Source of the DNA: Rahnella ecdela | Lineage (GTDB): Bacteria; Pseudomonadota; Gammaproteobacteria; Enterobacterales; Enterobacteriaceae | Assembly: GCF_019049625.1 (NCBI RefSeq) | Contig: NZ_JAFMOY010000132.1 | Span: 248,001-312,000 of the forward strand | DNA length: 64,000 bases | Direction of reading: 5' to 3' | In this document: piece by piece, positions 48,255-57,744 of the stretch | How the letters are laid out: each line of letters begins with the position of its first letter | How positions within the stretch are numbered: the stretch's first letter is position 1 | Notes under the pieces: model-generated | What the model was told of the DNA's origin: nothing | Databases searched by the model: none | The model's input: only the letters and a program-made list of their open reading frames with translations | Translations under genes and position numbers: made by a program

Positions 48255-49433
48255 TTAACTTTTTTTCGCAGCGGAGGCCGGGGCATCAGATGCGCCACGC
48301 GCATTGACTTTCATGCCGGGCTGAACCCATTGCAGCCCTTCCGTCACCACGCTTTCTCCGCCCTGCAATCCTTCAGCCACGAAATATCCGTGAGACGTTT
48401 GCACACCAAGCCGCACAGGTCGCGCCTCGATGCGCTGTTCAGCATTCACCAGCAGAACAAAATAGCCCGTCGCGTTTTGCTGCAAAGCCTGCGCGGGCAA
48501 TACCGGCAGCGGATCCCCGCTACGCGGCTGCGCCGTCACATTCACCGTACCGCCTGGCAATAAGCGATGATCCGGATTTGCGACCGTCAGCCTGACCGGC
48601 AGCGTCCCCGTCTGCGCTTCGATGCGGTTACCCAGCGACTCGAAGACCGGTGTTTTCATATAAGGCGAACCATCGGATAAACGCAGGGACAGCGCCATAT
48701 GCGCGTCAGAAAAAACCTGCCCGAAATTGCCGCAGGTATGAGTGGCGCTCAGGACATCACGCTCGTTTACTGAAATCACCACACGCACGGGATCAAGTTG
48801 CACAATTTCTGTCATGACGCCGCTGGCCGGGCTGACCAGACTGCCGGTATGAAAATGGCTCACGCCTATACGACCTGAAATGGGTGCTGTAATTCGGGTG
48901 TAACTGAGCTGAAGTTCCTGAGTTTTCAGAGCGGCCTGCGCCTGCGCCACGGCTGCGCGGGCGGTATCACGTGCGGCGAGCGCCGTATCGACATCAGACT
49001 GACTCACCGTGCGGGCATCTCCAAGACGCTGAATTCGGTTGAGATGCGTCTGGGCGTGACGGGCTGTCGCATTGGCACTGTCGAGTTGGGCCTTTGCCTG
49101 AGCAACAGCGGCCTTGTGTAAAGCCGGTTCAATTTCGTACAGCACATCGCCGGCATTCACGAACTGCCCTTCTTCAAAGGCCCGGCGGGCAATAAATCCT
49201 TCCGTCCGGCTGGTGATATTCACCGCCTGAACGGCTTCAAGACGCCCGAGATAAGTACGGCTCGCGCCGTCAGCACCGGTTTCGATGGTGACAGTTGTCA
49301 CCACCGGCAGAGGCTGCGCCGCATGCACCGCCTGCGGGGTGATAAATAATGTCAGCAGTACCGGAATGGCGGCAAAACGTTTTATTGCAGTAAACCATTT
49401 TGTTGCAGTAAACCATTTTGTTGCAGTAAACAT
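48255..49433 (-). CDS. RND efflux periplasmic adaptor (membrane fusion protein)
   Basis: The adaptor joins the RND pump to the outer-membrane channel. The 392 residues comprise a repeated N-terminus (FTATKW twice, then FTAIKRF), a signal peptide ending VHA-AQ, a split lipoyl domain, an alpha-helical hairpin (about 100-165) and beta-barrel domains with LSYTRITAPISGRIG. Unlike AcrA there is no lipobox Cys, so the mature protein is probably soluble. The ATG at 49433 has GGAGAG 7 nt upstream. Longer in-frame extensions are rejected because they run through AT-rich non-coding DNA. Confidence 0.92.
   Translation of the reverse strand: MFTATKWFTATKWFTAIKRFAAIPVLLTLFITPQAVHAAQPLPVVTTVTIETGADGASRTYLGRLEAVQAVNITSRTEGFIARRAFEEGQFVNAGDVLYEIEPALHKAAVAQAKAQLDSANATARHAQTHLNRIQRLGDARTVSQSDVDTALAARDTARAAVAQAQAALKTQELQLSYTRITAPISGRIGVSHFHTGSLVSPASGVMTEIVQLDPVRVVISVNERDVLSATHTCGNFGQVFSDAHMALSLRLSDGSPYMKTPVFESLGNRIEAQTGTLPVRLTVANPDHRLLPGGTVNVTAQPRSGDPLPVLPAQALQQNATGYFVLLVNAEQRIEARPVRLGVQTSHGYFVAEGLQGGESVVTEGLQWVQPGMKVNARGASDAPASAAKKS
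49377..49430 (-). repeat. 18-bp tandem repeat at the start of the RND adaptor gene
   Basis: Two identical 18-bp units (49395-49412 and 49413-49430; CCATTTTGTTGCAGTAAA on the plus strand) lie beside a degenerate third (49377-49394, 15/18 matches). They directly follow the ATG and encode six-residue units before the signal-peptide core. Gain or loss of a unit keeps the frame. Confidence 0.93.
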
Positions 49434-49992
49434 AGTGTCACTCTCCATGTGATGCCGGATGCCGCTTTCTTTGAATTCAGGGAAAGAAACCTCATCAGGA
49501 AACATCAAATATAAGATAATAAAAATATTCCGAATCATAATTAAAAAGGATTATAAATATCATCTGATTGCATAAGCTGATCTCGATCAGGTCTGCACAA
49601 AACCCTAAAAGTCTTTACGCTTTATTTAAGAAACATTTAGTGTTTACGGCATAAACATGACGTTATTCAGAATTCCCCGTCATTCAAAACCTGAAATCAA
49701 AAGCATCAGATATTATTAATCACGGTTGAAATTATAATTTTTACTCAAATTTTTAGAACCAAAACAAACTTTACCGTCGATGACAAAACCTGACAAACCC
49801 TTTGCAGCACTGGATCTTGATGAAAAAACCGAATACCCCGGCAGTTAAAACGAAAGCATTGAATAAGATTAGCTAAAGACAATCAAAAATAATGAAAGAG
49901 TTGAATTAATCACCTGTTTTGAAAATAATAGTTTGCCAGAATGTTTCTAAATGTTTAATTTTCATAAAAGCCTTTATTGGGAATGCCCGATT
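49434..49992. promoter_or_regulatory. Divergent AT-rich intergenic region between the efflux operon and yceJ
   Basis: These 559 bp have no convincing gene. They contain a perfect 6-2-6 palindrome CTGATCTCGATCAG (49577-49590) and a smaller AAACA-TTTAG-TGTTT repeat (49631-49645). A direct repeat TGACAAAACC/TGACAAACC lies at 49780-49799. The first palindrome, 144 bp upstream of the adaptor ATG, is a candidate operator for the efflux operon. Promoters for both directions must lie here. Confidence 0.4.
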
Positions 49993-50538
49993 ATGTTGTG
50001 GAAAAATACGCCTGTCCGTTTCGGTCATATTTCGGTGATCCTGCACTGGATTATTGCACTGGCCGTTTACGGATTATTTGCGCTGGGATTGTGGATGGTC
50101 GGACTGGGTTATTACGACACCTGGTATCACCGTGCACCGGAAATACATAAAAGTATTGGCGTGCTGGTGTTTATTGCCATGGTATTTCGTCTGGTCTGGC
50201 GATTTATTTCTCCGCCGCCTGCACCACTTGAAAGCTACAGCGCTAAAACGCGGATCGGCGCGTGGCTTGCCCACGTTCTTTTGTTTAACGGCCTGTTCGG
50301 CATTCTGATCAGCGGCTATCTCATTTCGACTGCTGAAGGTCAGGCCGTCAGCGTCTTCGGCTGGTTTGAACTCCCTGCGACGCTGTTCGGGTTAGATCAG
50401 CAGGCAGACATCGCGGGCACGCTGCATTTATGGATGGCGTGGGGCATCGTGATTGTCTCAGCGTTCCACGCGCTTGCGGCGCTTAAACATCATTTCATTG
50501 ACCGGGACAGCACCCTGACGCGCATGTCCGGTCGCTGA
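49993..50538 (+). CDS. yceJ: Cytochrome b561-family protein YceJ
   Basis: This is a four-helix di-heme cytochrome b of the inner membrane. The 181 residues place His residues suited to heme binding in VILHWIIALAVYG, EIHKSIGVLVF, GTLHLWMAWG and SAFHALAALKHHF. Relatives oxidise ubiquinol or reduce superoxide. The ATG at 49993 matches the family start. It is followed by yceI after 62 bp, the conserved yceJ-yceI pair. Confidence 0.93.
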   Translation: MLWKNTPVRFGHISVILHWIIALAVYGLFALGLWMVGLGYYDTWYHRAPEIHKSIGVLVFIAMVFRLVWRFISPPPAPLESYSAKTRIGAWLAHVLLFNGLFGILISGYLISTAEGQAVSVFGWFELPATLFGLDQQADIAGTLHLWMAWGIVIVSAFHALAALKHHFIDRDSTLTRMSGR

Positions 50539-50600
50539 ACTGATCACTTTCTGTCGTTCACTTTTGTGATTTGTTTTTTAAAAATACATGGAGAATAAGT

Positions 50601-51179
50601 ATGTTGAAAAAGACCACTCTGGGCCTGACGCTGGCCTCCCTGTTACTGGCTGCCGGTTCCGCCAGCGCAGCAAATTACAAAATCGATAAAGAAGGTCAGC
50701 ACGCCTTTATCGAATTTCGTATCAAGCATTTAGGTTACAGCTGGCTTTACGGCAGCTTTAACGATTTCGACGGCGGATTCACGTTTGACGAGAAAGATCC
50801 CGCAGCGGATAAAGTGAATGTGACCATTAATACCACCAGCGTGTTCACCAATCATGCCGAACGCGATAAACATCTGCGCAGCGCTGAATTCCTGAATGTC
50901 AGCAAGCATCCGCAGGCCACATTCAAATCAACGTCAGTGAAAAAAGAAGGTGAAAATCTGGCCGTGACCGGCGATTTCACGCTGAACGGCGTCACCAAAC
51001 CACTGACACTTCAGGCCAAATTGCTCGGTCAGGGCAAGGATCCGTGGGGCGGCTACCGCGCAGGTTTTGAAGCAGCAGGTACTATCGCGCTGAAGGATTA
51101 CGGGATCACTACCGATCTCGGCCCGGCATCGCAAAACGTCGAGCTGATCCTTTCAGTCGAAGGCGTACAGGAAAAGTAA
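50601..51179 (+). CDS. yceI: YceI-family periplasmic lipid-binding protein
   Basis: The 192 residues begin with a cleavable signal peptide ([14 protein letters not shown]). The mature part is a lipocalin-like YceI domain with [20 protein letters not shown] and [14 protein letters not shown]. Members bind polyisoprenoids such as quinone-like molecules, which fits co-transcription with a quinol-reactive cytochrome b561. GGAGAATAAGT precedes the ATG. E. coli YceI is induced by high pH; regulation here is not visible. Confidence 0.95.
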   Translation: MLKKTTLGLTLASLLLAAGSASAANYKIDKEGQHAFIEFRIKHLGYSWLYGSFNDFDGGFTFDEKDPAADKVNVTINTTSVFTNHAERDKHLRSAEFLNVSKHPQATFKSTSVKKEGENLAVTGDFTLNGVTKPLTLQAKLLGQGKDPWGGYRAGFEAAGTIALKDYGITTDLGPASQNVELILSVEGVQEK

Positions 51180-51194
51180 TTCACTGCGCCAGTA

Positions 51195-51233
51195 AAAAAG
51201 CCCTGAACAGCGATGGCCGTTCAGGGCTATTTG
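51195..51233. terminator. Terminator between yceI and trhO
   Basis: A 10-bp perfect stem AGCCCTGAAC/GTTCAGGGCT with a 10-nt loop is followed by TTTTTACT on the minus strand and ATTTGTT on the plus strand. It mainly ends trhO and probably also yceI. Confidence 0.85.
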
Positions 51234-51248
51234 TTACTCAGATACCGG

Positions 51249-52304
51249 TCAGTCGTTTTCCGGCGCCGGAATGTGCATGGTGGTTTGCAACAGGCCTTTG
51301 GACTTGTTGAAAATCTTAATGCCATTTTCACGGCCAGCGCGCAGCGCACGCTGTTCTTCCACCGGCAGTTTCAGTTCGGTCATGCAGATTTCGCTGCAAC
51401 AGCCGTCAAACTTCGCCGCACACGTCGGGCACTGAATAAACAGCAAATGGCAGCCGTCATTTTTGCAGTTGGTGTGATTGTCACACGCTTCGCCACACTG
51501 ATGGCAATGCGCTATCACATCGTCAGAAATGCGCTCACCCATACGCTCATCAAAGACAAAGTTTTTGCCTTTAAATTTGACCGGTAAGCCCTGCTCTTTC
51601 GCACGGCGTGCGTATTCGATAATCCCGCCTTCGACGTGATACACATTCTTAAAACCGTTATGCAGCATGTAGGCACTGGCTTTTTCACAGCGGATCCCAC
51701 CTGTGCAATACATCACGATTTTTTTGTCTTTGTCTTCTTTAAGCATATCAACGGCCATTGGCAGCTGATCGCGGAAGGTATCGGATGGCACTTCTATTGC
51801 TTTGTCGAAATGCCCCACTTCGTATTCGTAGTGGTTTCGCATATCCACAAACAGCGTGCCCGGATCGTCAATCATGGCGTTAACCTGTTCGGCTTTCAGG
51901 TACTCACCCACGTTCGACGGATCGAAAGAGTCATCATCAATCCCGTCCGCCACGATGCGGTCACGCACTTTGAGACGCAGCACCCAGAAGGATTTGCCGT
52001 CGTCTTCCAGCGCCACGTTCAGACGAATTTGATCCAGCGCCTGATGGCTGGAAAACAGCTCAGTTTTGAACGCTTCAAACTTGCTTTGCGGCACGCTGAT
52101 TTGCGCGTTAATCCCTTCTTTTGCCACGTAAATACGACCAAACACGTTAAGGCGTGTCAGGCTGACATACAAAGCATCACGGAAGGTTTTCGGGTCTTCG
52201 AGCTGGAAATACTTATAAAAAGAAACGGTGGTGCGTGGCTCGGTTTCAGCCAACATGCGCGCCCTGAGTTCCTCATTAGAAATACGGTTATGTAACACTG
52301 GCAT
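51249..52304 (-). CDS. trhO: tRNA uridine(34) hydroxylase TrhO
   Basis: TrhO (formerly YceA) hydroxylates U34 of certain tRNAs, an oxygen-dependent step toward 5-carboxymethoxyuridine-type modifications. The 351 residues have an N-terminal RNA-binding-like domain and a rhodanese domain with Cys in [16 protein letters not shown] Cys-rich C-terminus ([24 protein letters not shown]) may bind metal. It is transcribed alone on the minus strand. Confidence 0.95.
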   Translation of the reverse strand: MPVLHNRISNEELRARMLAETEPRTTVSFYKYFQLEDPKTFRDALYVSLTRLNVFGRIYVAKEGINAQISVPQSKFEAFKTELFSSHQALDQIRLNVALEDDGKSFWVLRLKVRDRIVADGIDDDSFDPSNVGEYLKAEQVNAMIDDPGTLFVDMRNHYEYEVGHFDKAIEVPSDTFRDQLPMAVDMLKEDKDKKIVMYCTGGIRCEKASAYMLHNGFKNVYHVEGGIIEYARRAKEQGLPVKFKGKNFVFDERMGERISDDVIAHCHQCGEACDNHTNCKNDGCHLLFIQCPTCAAKFDGCCSEICMTELKLPVEEQRALRAGRENGIKIFNKSKGLLQTTMHIPAPEND

Positions 52305-52534
52305 GGTGTACGTTCCTGTCTTTCAGGGGAATTTAACTATTAAATACCGAATAGCTACTTTTGAAGCGGCAAGATTATACATTAAAGCAACAACAAGGAC
52401 ATCTTCCGTTGCAAATTCGTCCTAAGAAAAACACCTGCTGCGCATTGCCTTTATTTTAAATGGGATAACCTATCCTTAGATGTTACCCATCCTTGTGAAC
52501 TCTTCACCACGCTGAATTTTAAGGGGCATGAAAT

Positions 52535-53632
52535 ATGAGTAAGCTTTTTGAACCGATTACCTTAGGCAACCTGACGCTGGAAAACCGCATTGTGATCGCC
52601 CCGATGTGCCAGTATTCCTCCGATGAGGGGAAAGCCACTGCCTGGCATCATGCCCATCTGGGCCAGCTGTCCTTCTCCGGCGCAGGTCTGCTTATCCTTG
52701 AAGCCACCGCCGTTGAAGCCGCAGGACGTATTTCTGCTGAGGATTTAGGGTTATGGGACGATGCCACTGAAGCGGCGATGAAAGACCTGGTTACCGGCCT
52801 GCGTGCCAACAGCAATATGCCGCTGGGTCTGCAACTCGGACATGCCGGCCGCAAGGCTTCCTGCGCTGCGCCGTGGAACGGGGGTGCGCAAATAGCACAA
52901 TCTGCCGGAGGCTGGCAAACCGTCGCGCCTTCCGCCGTAGCCTTTGCCGAAGGTACTGAAGCGCCGGAAGCGATGTCTCTGGCGCGTATTGATGAACTGA
53001 AAAAAGCGTATGTGGAAACCGTCCGCCGCGCGGACAGTCTGGGCTTTGACCTGCTCGAACTACACGGTGCGCATGGTTATCTGCTGCATCAGTTCCTGTC
53101 ACCGCTTTCAAACCAGCGCACAGATCAGTACGGCGGTTCACTGGAAAATCGTATGCGACTGCTGCTGGAAATCTTCCAGGAAATCCGCGCCGAATTCCCG
53201 GCTGAAAAACCCATTGGTGTGCGTATTTCCGCGACTGACTGGGTGGACGGAGGCTGGGATCTGGAACAGTCTATCGAACTGGCAAAAGCGCTGGATGAAC
53301 TGGGTTGCAGCTACATTCACGTGTCCAGCGGCGGCCTGAGCCCGCATCAGAAAATCGCGGTGGGCCCGAACTATCAGGTGCCTTTCGCTGATGGCATCAA
53401 GCGCTATGTGAAAATGCCGGTGATCGCTGTAGGTCTTATCACCGAACCGGAACAGGCAGAAGCGATTATCGGCACCGGTCAGGCGGATATGATTGCTCTC
53501 GCACGTGGCATTTTATACAACCCGCGCTGGCCGTGGCATGCCGCCGCAAAACTGGGTGCCAAAGTCTCAGCACCGAAACAATACTGGCGCAGTGAACCCC
53601 ACGGGCTGAAAGGTCTGTTCCTGCCGGAATAA
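52535..53632 (+). CDS. NADH:flavin oxidoreductase, YqjM-like old yellow enzyme
   Basis: This is an FMN-dependent ene-reductase. The 365 residues of the TIM barrel show IVIAPMCQYSSDEG with the redox-tuning Cys typical of the YqjM class. LGHAGRKAS, HGAHGYLLHQFLSPLSNQR (substrate His pair) and DMIALARGILYNPRWPWHAA (FMN phosphate site) follow. AAGGGG precedes the ATG. It lies between the conserved genes trhO and lpxL, where E. coli has none. Likely role is reduction of electrophilic alkenes or nitro compounds; the native substrate is unknown. Confidence 0.92.
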   Translation: MSKLFEPITLGNLTLENRIVIAPMCQYSSDEGKATAWHHAHLGQLSFSGAGLLILEATAVEAAGRISAEDLGLWDDATEAAMKDLVTGLRANSNMPLGLQLGHAGRKASCAAPWNGGAQIAQSAGGWQTVAPSAVAFAEGTEAPEAMSLARIDELKKAYVETVRRADSLGFDLLELHGAHGYLLHQFLSPLSNQRTDQYGGSLENRMRLLLEIFQEIRAEFPAEKPIGVRISATDWVDGGWDLEQSIELAKALDELGCSYIHVSSGGLSPHQKIAVGPNYQVPFADGIKRYVKMPVIAVGLITEPEQAEAIIGTGQADMIALARGILYNPRWPWHAAAKLGAKVSAPKQYWRSEPHGLKGLFLPE

Positions 53633-53976
53633 TCTCTCAGTCACAAAAGCGCAACAGGCAGCCTTCAGGGCTGCCTGTTTCATTGACAAAAACCGTTTCT
53701 GTACTGATATTTGAAGCGTCAGATACTGTGGCAAAAACGGATGAGTACATAAAAAACCAACTTGTTATTCATTCATCCAATCCATAAATAAAATGAGGTA
53801 TTAGTGCCGTTAGCTTTCACCTCATACAAAAAAAATGCCACAATGTTTCACTTTGCTGCGAAAAATTACGGATGACCTTTATTTCCTGTTGAAATATGGA
53901 CGTATTTCTGTGGCAGGCTGCTGCATTAGACAGAGCTTATAAACTTTCTACTTCGATTGATTGACGCAGAGAATCT
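53633..53976. other. Intergenic region with terminator and lpxL promoter region
   Basis: After the terminator, TTGACA (53683-53688) and GATATT (53706-53711) are 17 bp apart and could form a sigma-70 promoter reading toward lpxL. The remaining AT-rich bases show nothing else I can name. Confidence 0.35.
53653..53682 (+). terminator. Terminator of the old yellow enzyme gene
   Basis: A 10-bp perfect stem AACAGGCAGC/GCTGCCTGTT with a 7-nt loop is followed by TCATT. It lies 20 bp past the stop. Confidence 0.8.
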
Positions 53977-54912
53977 ATGACTCAGGTACCCACCTTTAAC
54001 CGTTCGTTGCTACACCCACGATATTGGCTGACCTGGCTTGGTCTGGGATTGCTGTATGCGCTGGTCTTATTACCTTATCCGGTCATTTATCGAATTGGCA
54101 CCGGACTGGGCCGCTTCTCTATGCGTTTTCTCAAACGTCGCTATAAAATCGCGCAACGTAATATCGAATTATGTTTCCCGGACATGCATCCGGAACAGCG
54201 CGAAGATATGGTGGTGAAAAATTTTGAATCCGTGGGAATGGGTTTATTTGAAACCGGCATGGCCTGGTTCTGGCCTGACTGGCGTATTGAGCGCTGGTTT
54301 AAAGTCAGCGGACTGGAACATATTCAACGCGCGCGTGACAACAAACAGGGCGTGCTGCTGATTGGCGTGCATTTCCTGACGCTGGAACTGGGTGCCCGCA
54401 TTTTCGGTATTCATAATCCGGGCGTAGGCGTTTACCGTCCGCACGATAATAAGCTGATGGACTGGATCCAGACCAAAGGCCGTATGCGTTCGAACAAAGG
54501 TATGCTCGACCGCAAAGACCTGAAAGGCATGATCCGCAGCCTTAAGCAGGGTGACATTATCTGGTATGCGCCAGATCACGATTACGGCCCGCGCGCCAGC
54601 GTGTTTGTCCCTTTCTTTGCGGTGGATAAAGCCGCCACCACGACCGGCACTTACCTGCTGGCGCGAATGGGCAAACCGGCCATTATACCGTTTACCCCGC
54701 GCCGTCTGGCTGGTGGTAAAGGCTATGAGATGATCATTCATCCTCAGGTGGCCGACTTCCCGCTTGATGATGAAGTTGTCGCCGCGACATATATGAACAA
54801 AGTGGTGGAAAACGAAATCCGCCAGGCGCCGGAGCAATACATGTGGCTACACCGCCGCTTTAAAACGCGTCCGCAAGGCGAACCTTCGCTCTATAAAGCC
54901 CTTAGCGATTAG
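53977..54912 (+). CDS. lpxL: Kdo2-lipid IVA lauroyltransferase LpxL
   Basis: LpxL adds the secondary lauroyl chain to lipid A precursor at the inner membrane. The 311 residues have an N-terminal membrane anchor ([21 protein letters not shown]) and the catalytic H-X4-E motif in [32 protein letters not shown] and the C-terminal [16 protein letters not shown] follow. It closely matches E. coli LpxL and keeps the lpxL-mdtG neighbourhood, interrupted here by a DoxX gene. Confidence 0.97.
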   Translation: MTQVPTFNRSLLHPRYWLTWLGLGLLYALVLLPYPVIYRIGTGLGRFSMRFLKRRYKIAQRNIELCFPDMHPEQREDMVVKNFESVGMGLFETGMAWFWPDWRIERWFKVSGLEHIQRARDNKQGVLLIGVHFLTLELGARIFGIHNPGVGVYRPHDNKLMDWIQTKGRMRSNKGMLDRKDLKGMIRSLKQGDIIWYAPDHDYGPRASVFVPFFAVDKAATTTGTYLLARMGKPAIIPFTPRRLAGGKGYEMIIHPQVADFPLDDEVVAATYMNKVVENEIRQAPEQYMWLHRRFKTRPQGEPSLYKALSD

Positions 54913-54930
54913 CGTTAAGCGATAGGCAAT

Positions 54931-54965
54931 AAAAACCGGTCGGGCTCAGGCTCTGCCGGTTTTTT
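54931..54965 (+). terminator. lpxL terminator
   Basis: A 9-bp stem AAAAACCGG/CCGGTTTTT with a 16-nt loop is followed by more T. It lies 18 bp past lpxL. Confidence 0.75.
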
Positions 54966-55136
54966 GATTTTTTTCGACAATTTTTTTGACAGACTTCTTC
55001 AAAGTTATCTGATTTTATCCCGTCCCGTTTAGGCCAATACTCTCAGCATAATTTCTCCACGTGATTACTCCACTCTTTTGGAGCCGCGTGACCCGCTGCC
55101 TGCACCCGGGCATATTACCTTCAAAAGGAACACATT

Positions 55137-55571
55137 ATGTTGGCTAAACTGAACGCTTCTTTTACCCGCGCGATTGATCATCAGGATTTCGGTAAACTGC
55201 TGTTACGTCTGACTTTTGGTATTCTGATTCTATTCCACGGCGTGGCAAAAATGGAAAACGGCGTTGGCTGGATAGCCCAGATGTTGCAGGCAGACGGTCT
55301 GCCGGGTTTCATCGCTTATGGCGCCTACATCGGTGAAGTGATTGCTCCGGTGCTGATTATTTTAGGTATTCTCACCCGTCCTGCTGCGCTGGTGATGGCT
55401 TTCAATATTTTAGTCGCTGTATTCCTGGTGGTCGCCGGCAAGTTCTTTACCACGACAGAAGTGGGTGCATGGGGTCTGGAAAGTGAAGCCCTGTACTTCT
55501 TCGGCGGTCTGGTGATCATGTTCCTGGGCAGCGGCCGTTACTCCGTTATGAAAAACGAAGCCCTGCGTTAA
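55137..55571 (+). CDS. DoxX-family membrane protein
   Basis: This small inner-membrane protein has 144 residues and four predicted helices. It contains LLLRLTFGILILFHGVAKM and GEVIAPVLIILGILTRPAALVMAFN. The family is linked to redox or thiol homeostasis in some bacteria, but no enzymatic role can be assigned. AAAAGGAACACATT precedes the ATG. It lies between lpxL and mdtG with its own terminator, as a single-gene insertion in the E. coli order. Confidence 0.88.
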   Translation: MLAKLNASFTRAIDHQDFGKLLLRLTFGILILFHGVAKMENGVGWIAQMLQADGLPGFIAYGAYIGEVIAPVLIILGILTRPAALVMAFNILVAVFLVVAGKFFTTTEVGAWGLESEALYFFGGLVIMFLGSGRYSVMKNEALR

Positions 55572-55621
55572 TCGTCCGATTTTTTGCGTCATGTTGGTCT
55601 GTTTTAAATCTGTGTCTGTCT

Positions 55622-55651
55622 CGGTCAGCCTCGTTGCTGACCGTTTTTTTT
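55622..55651 (+). terminator. DoxX gene terminator
   Basis: An 8-bp stem CGGTCAGC/GCTGACCG with a 6-nt loop is followed by eight T. Confidence 0.9.
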
Positions 55652-55855
55652 GAGTTTTCCTCCTTTCGCTTGATCTTCTTCACTCCCTGTTTTTTTTAAA
55701 CCTGTATTTTAGTTCTTCTTGTTACAGTTCATTAACATCATTGAAGTGAATGATAATTAGGCGCATAATTATCATGCCAATTGATTGTTACTTGTGCTCT
55801 GCCTTGTTTCCGTCTGTCATTCCAGAGCGAACCTGACCTCCTTTTTCGGTATTTT

Positions 55856-57094
55856 ATGACTCCGGCACCTGAACCTGAAATCGCACCAGCCCCTATAAAC
55901 TGGAAACGTAATCTGTATGTTGCCTGGATTGGCTGCTTCCTGACCGGTGCCGCATTCAGCCTGATCATGCCGTTCCTGCCTCTGTATATAGAAACTCTCG
56001 GCGTTACCGGCCATGAATCCCTGAATATGTGGTCGGGGCTGGTTTTCAGTATTACCTTCCTGTTTTCCGCTATCGCTTCACCTTTCTGGGGCGGACTCGC
56101 CGACCGTAAAGGCCGTAAGATCATGCTGCTGCGTTCTGCGCTGGGCATGGCGATTGTCATGGCGCTGATGGGCTTCGCGCAAAATATCTGGCAGTTTCTG
56201 GTTCTGCGCGCATTACTCGGACTGCTTGGCGGATTCGTCCCTAATGCCAATGCGCTGATCGCCACACAAATTCCGCGCAATAAAAGCGGCTGGGCGTTGG
56301 GAACTCTGTCTACCGGCGCCGTCAGTGGCGCACTGATTGGCCCGCTGGTCGGGGGATTACTCGCCGACAGCTACGGTTTACGTCCGGTGTTTTTCATTAC
56401 CGCCTGTGTATTGTTTCTGTGTTTTCTGATGACGCTGTATTTCATCCGCGAGCAGTTCGTGCCGGTGAACAAAAAGGACATGCTCAACCGTAAGCAGGTT
56501 TTCGCTTCGTTAAAAAATCCCAAGCTGGTGTTATGTCTGTTCGTCACTACGCTGATTATTCAGATTGCGACCGGCTCAATTGCCCCGATCCTGACGCTGT
56601 ATGTTCGTGAACTGGCGGGTAATACACAAAACCTGGCGTTCATCAGCGGCATGATTGCCTCGGTGCCCGGTGTGGCAGCACTGATGAGTGCGCCCCGTTT
56701 AGGCAAGCTCGGTGACCGGATCGGTCCGGAGCGTATTCTGGTGGCGATGCTGGCGCTGTCAGTGCTGCTGTTAATCCCGATGGCTTTTGTCCAGACGCCA
56801 TTACAATTAGGTATTTTGCGCTTCCTCCTCGGTGCCTGCGATGGCGCACTGCTTCCCGCCGTACAGACTCTGCTGATTTATAACTGCACCAATCAGGTTG
56901 CCGGACGCGTATTCAGCTATAACCAGTCTTTCCGCGATGTCGGGAATGTCACAGGTCCGTTACTGGGCGCGGCGGTATCTGCCAGTTATGGATTCCGTAC
57001 GGTATTTTTTGTCACGGCGATGGTGGTGCTGTTCAATGCAGGATATTCATACTGGTGTCTGCAACGCCGACCTAAACAGGCTATGGCTGATTAG
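55856..57094 (+). CDS. mdtG: Multidrug efflux MFS transporter MdtG
   Basis: MdtG is a twelve-helix proton antiporter of the major facilitator superfamily; E. coli MdtG confers fosfomycin and deoxycholate tolerance. The 412 residues include [19 protein letters not shown] (loop 2-3 signature) and [48 protein letters not shown] is near-identical to E. coli. The start [20 protein letters not shown] is chosen by family alignment; no strong ribosome site is seen. The marA/soxS/rob control known in E. coli was not tested. Confidence 0.95.
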   Translation: MTPAPEPEIAPAPINWKRNLYVAWIGCFLTGAAFSLIMPFLPLYIETLGVTGHESLNMWSGLVFSITFLFSAIASPFWGGLADRKGRKIMLLRSALGMAIVMALMGFAQNIWQFLVLRALLGLLGGFVPNANALIATQIPRNKSGWALGTLSTGAVSGALIGPLVGGLLADSYGLRPVFFITACVLFLCFLMTLYFIREQFVPVNKKDMLNRKQVFASLKNPKLVLCLFVTTLIIQIATGSIAPILTLYVRELAGNTQNLAFISGMIASVPGVAALMSAPRLGKLGDRIGPERILVAMLALSVLLLIPMAFVQTPLQLGILRFLLGACDGALLPAVQTLLIYNCTNQVAGRVFSYNQSFRDVGNVTGPLLGAAVSASYGFRTVFFVTAMVVLFNAGYSYWCLQRRPKQAMAD

Positions 57095-57133
57095 CACCTG
57101 ACAGGCGTTGCAAGGTTTGTGCTGACATTTGCC

Positions 57134-57541
57134 TTAGGCTGTCCAGTCACGCAGCGCCAGAACCACGCGGTAACCATCCATATCCTCAAAGGTTTTACCG
57201 CATTCATCCCAGTACGGATTAAAAGACGGTACGGCGATAAAGCCCGCTTCTGACATCCGCCGGCACTGACTCTGCCATTCCCCGTCATCCGGGATATAGA
57301 ACACCAGAAGATTGTCCTGCGTCGGTGCCCGCCCGACTAAAGTGCCGTGGTGATGCGTAAATTCCAGATGGTAGTGATGATGCGGATGTCCCACCAGCAC
57401 GCCATCAAAGCCCTGATGATCGCTGAAACTACCAATTTCTTCGAAGCCCAGCCCCTCACAATACATACGCGCTAACGGCTCAAGATTATCCGTCGGGCGC
57501 GCCACCCGCAGAACTGCATGTCGTGAAACCATTTGCCCCAT
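57134..57541 (-). CDS. VOC-family (glyoxalase-fold) protein
   Basis: The 135 residues consist of two beta-alpha-beta-beta-beta units of the vicinal-oxygen-chelate fold, with HAVLRVARPTDNLEPLARMYCEGLGFEE in the first and an unusual His-rich stretch (HPHHHYHLEFTHHHG) in the middle. Such proteins range from metal lyases and dioxygenases to drug-binding resistance proteins. The specific role is unknown. Start codons GTG 57544, ATG 57541 and ATG 57532 are all possible. It lies between mdtG and msyB, converging on mdtG. Confidence 0.82.
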   Translation of the reverse strand: MGQMVSRHAVLRVARPTDNLEPLARMYCEGLGFEEIGSFSDHQGFDGVLVGHPHHHYHLEFTHHHGTLVGRAPTQDNLLVFYIPDDGEWQSQCRRMSEAGFIAVPSFNPYWDECGKTFEDMDGYRVVLALRDWTA

Positions 57542-57744
57542 CACCCCTTTTATCTAATGAATGTCACCTGCAAGAAAATGAGAATAGCAGAAAAAATACG
57601 ACTGATTTGGTCTGAAAACTTGCATCCTGTCAGTTATCGACAACAATCATTTAATCAGGTTTTTCACTGTCAGATGGCTGTTACTTGTTCATTAATAACG
57701 CTATTTGCTTCACCCCTATTTCCCTTTCAACTCAGGAGACAACA

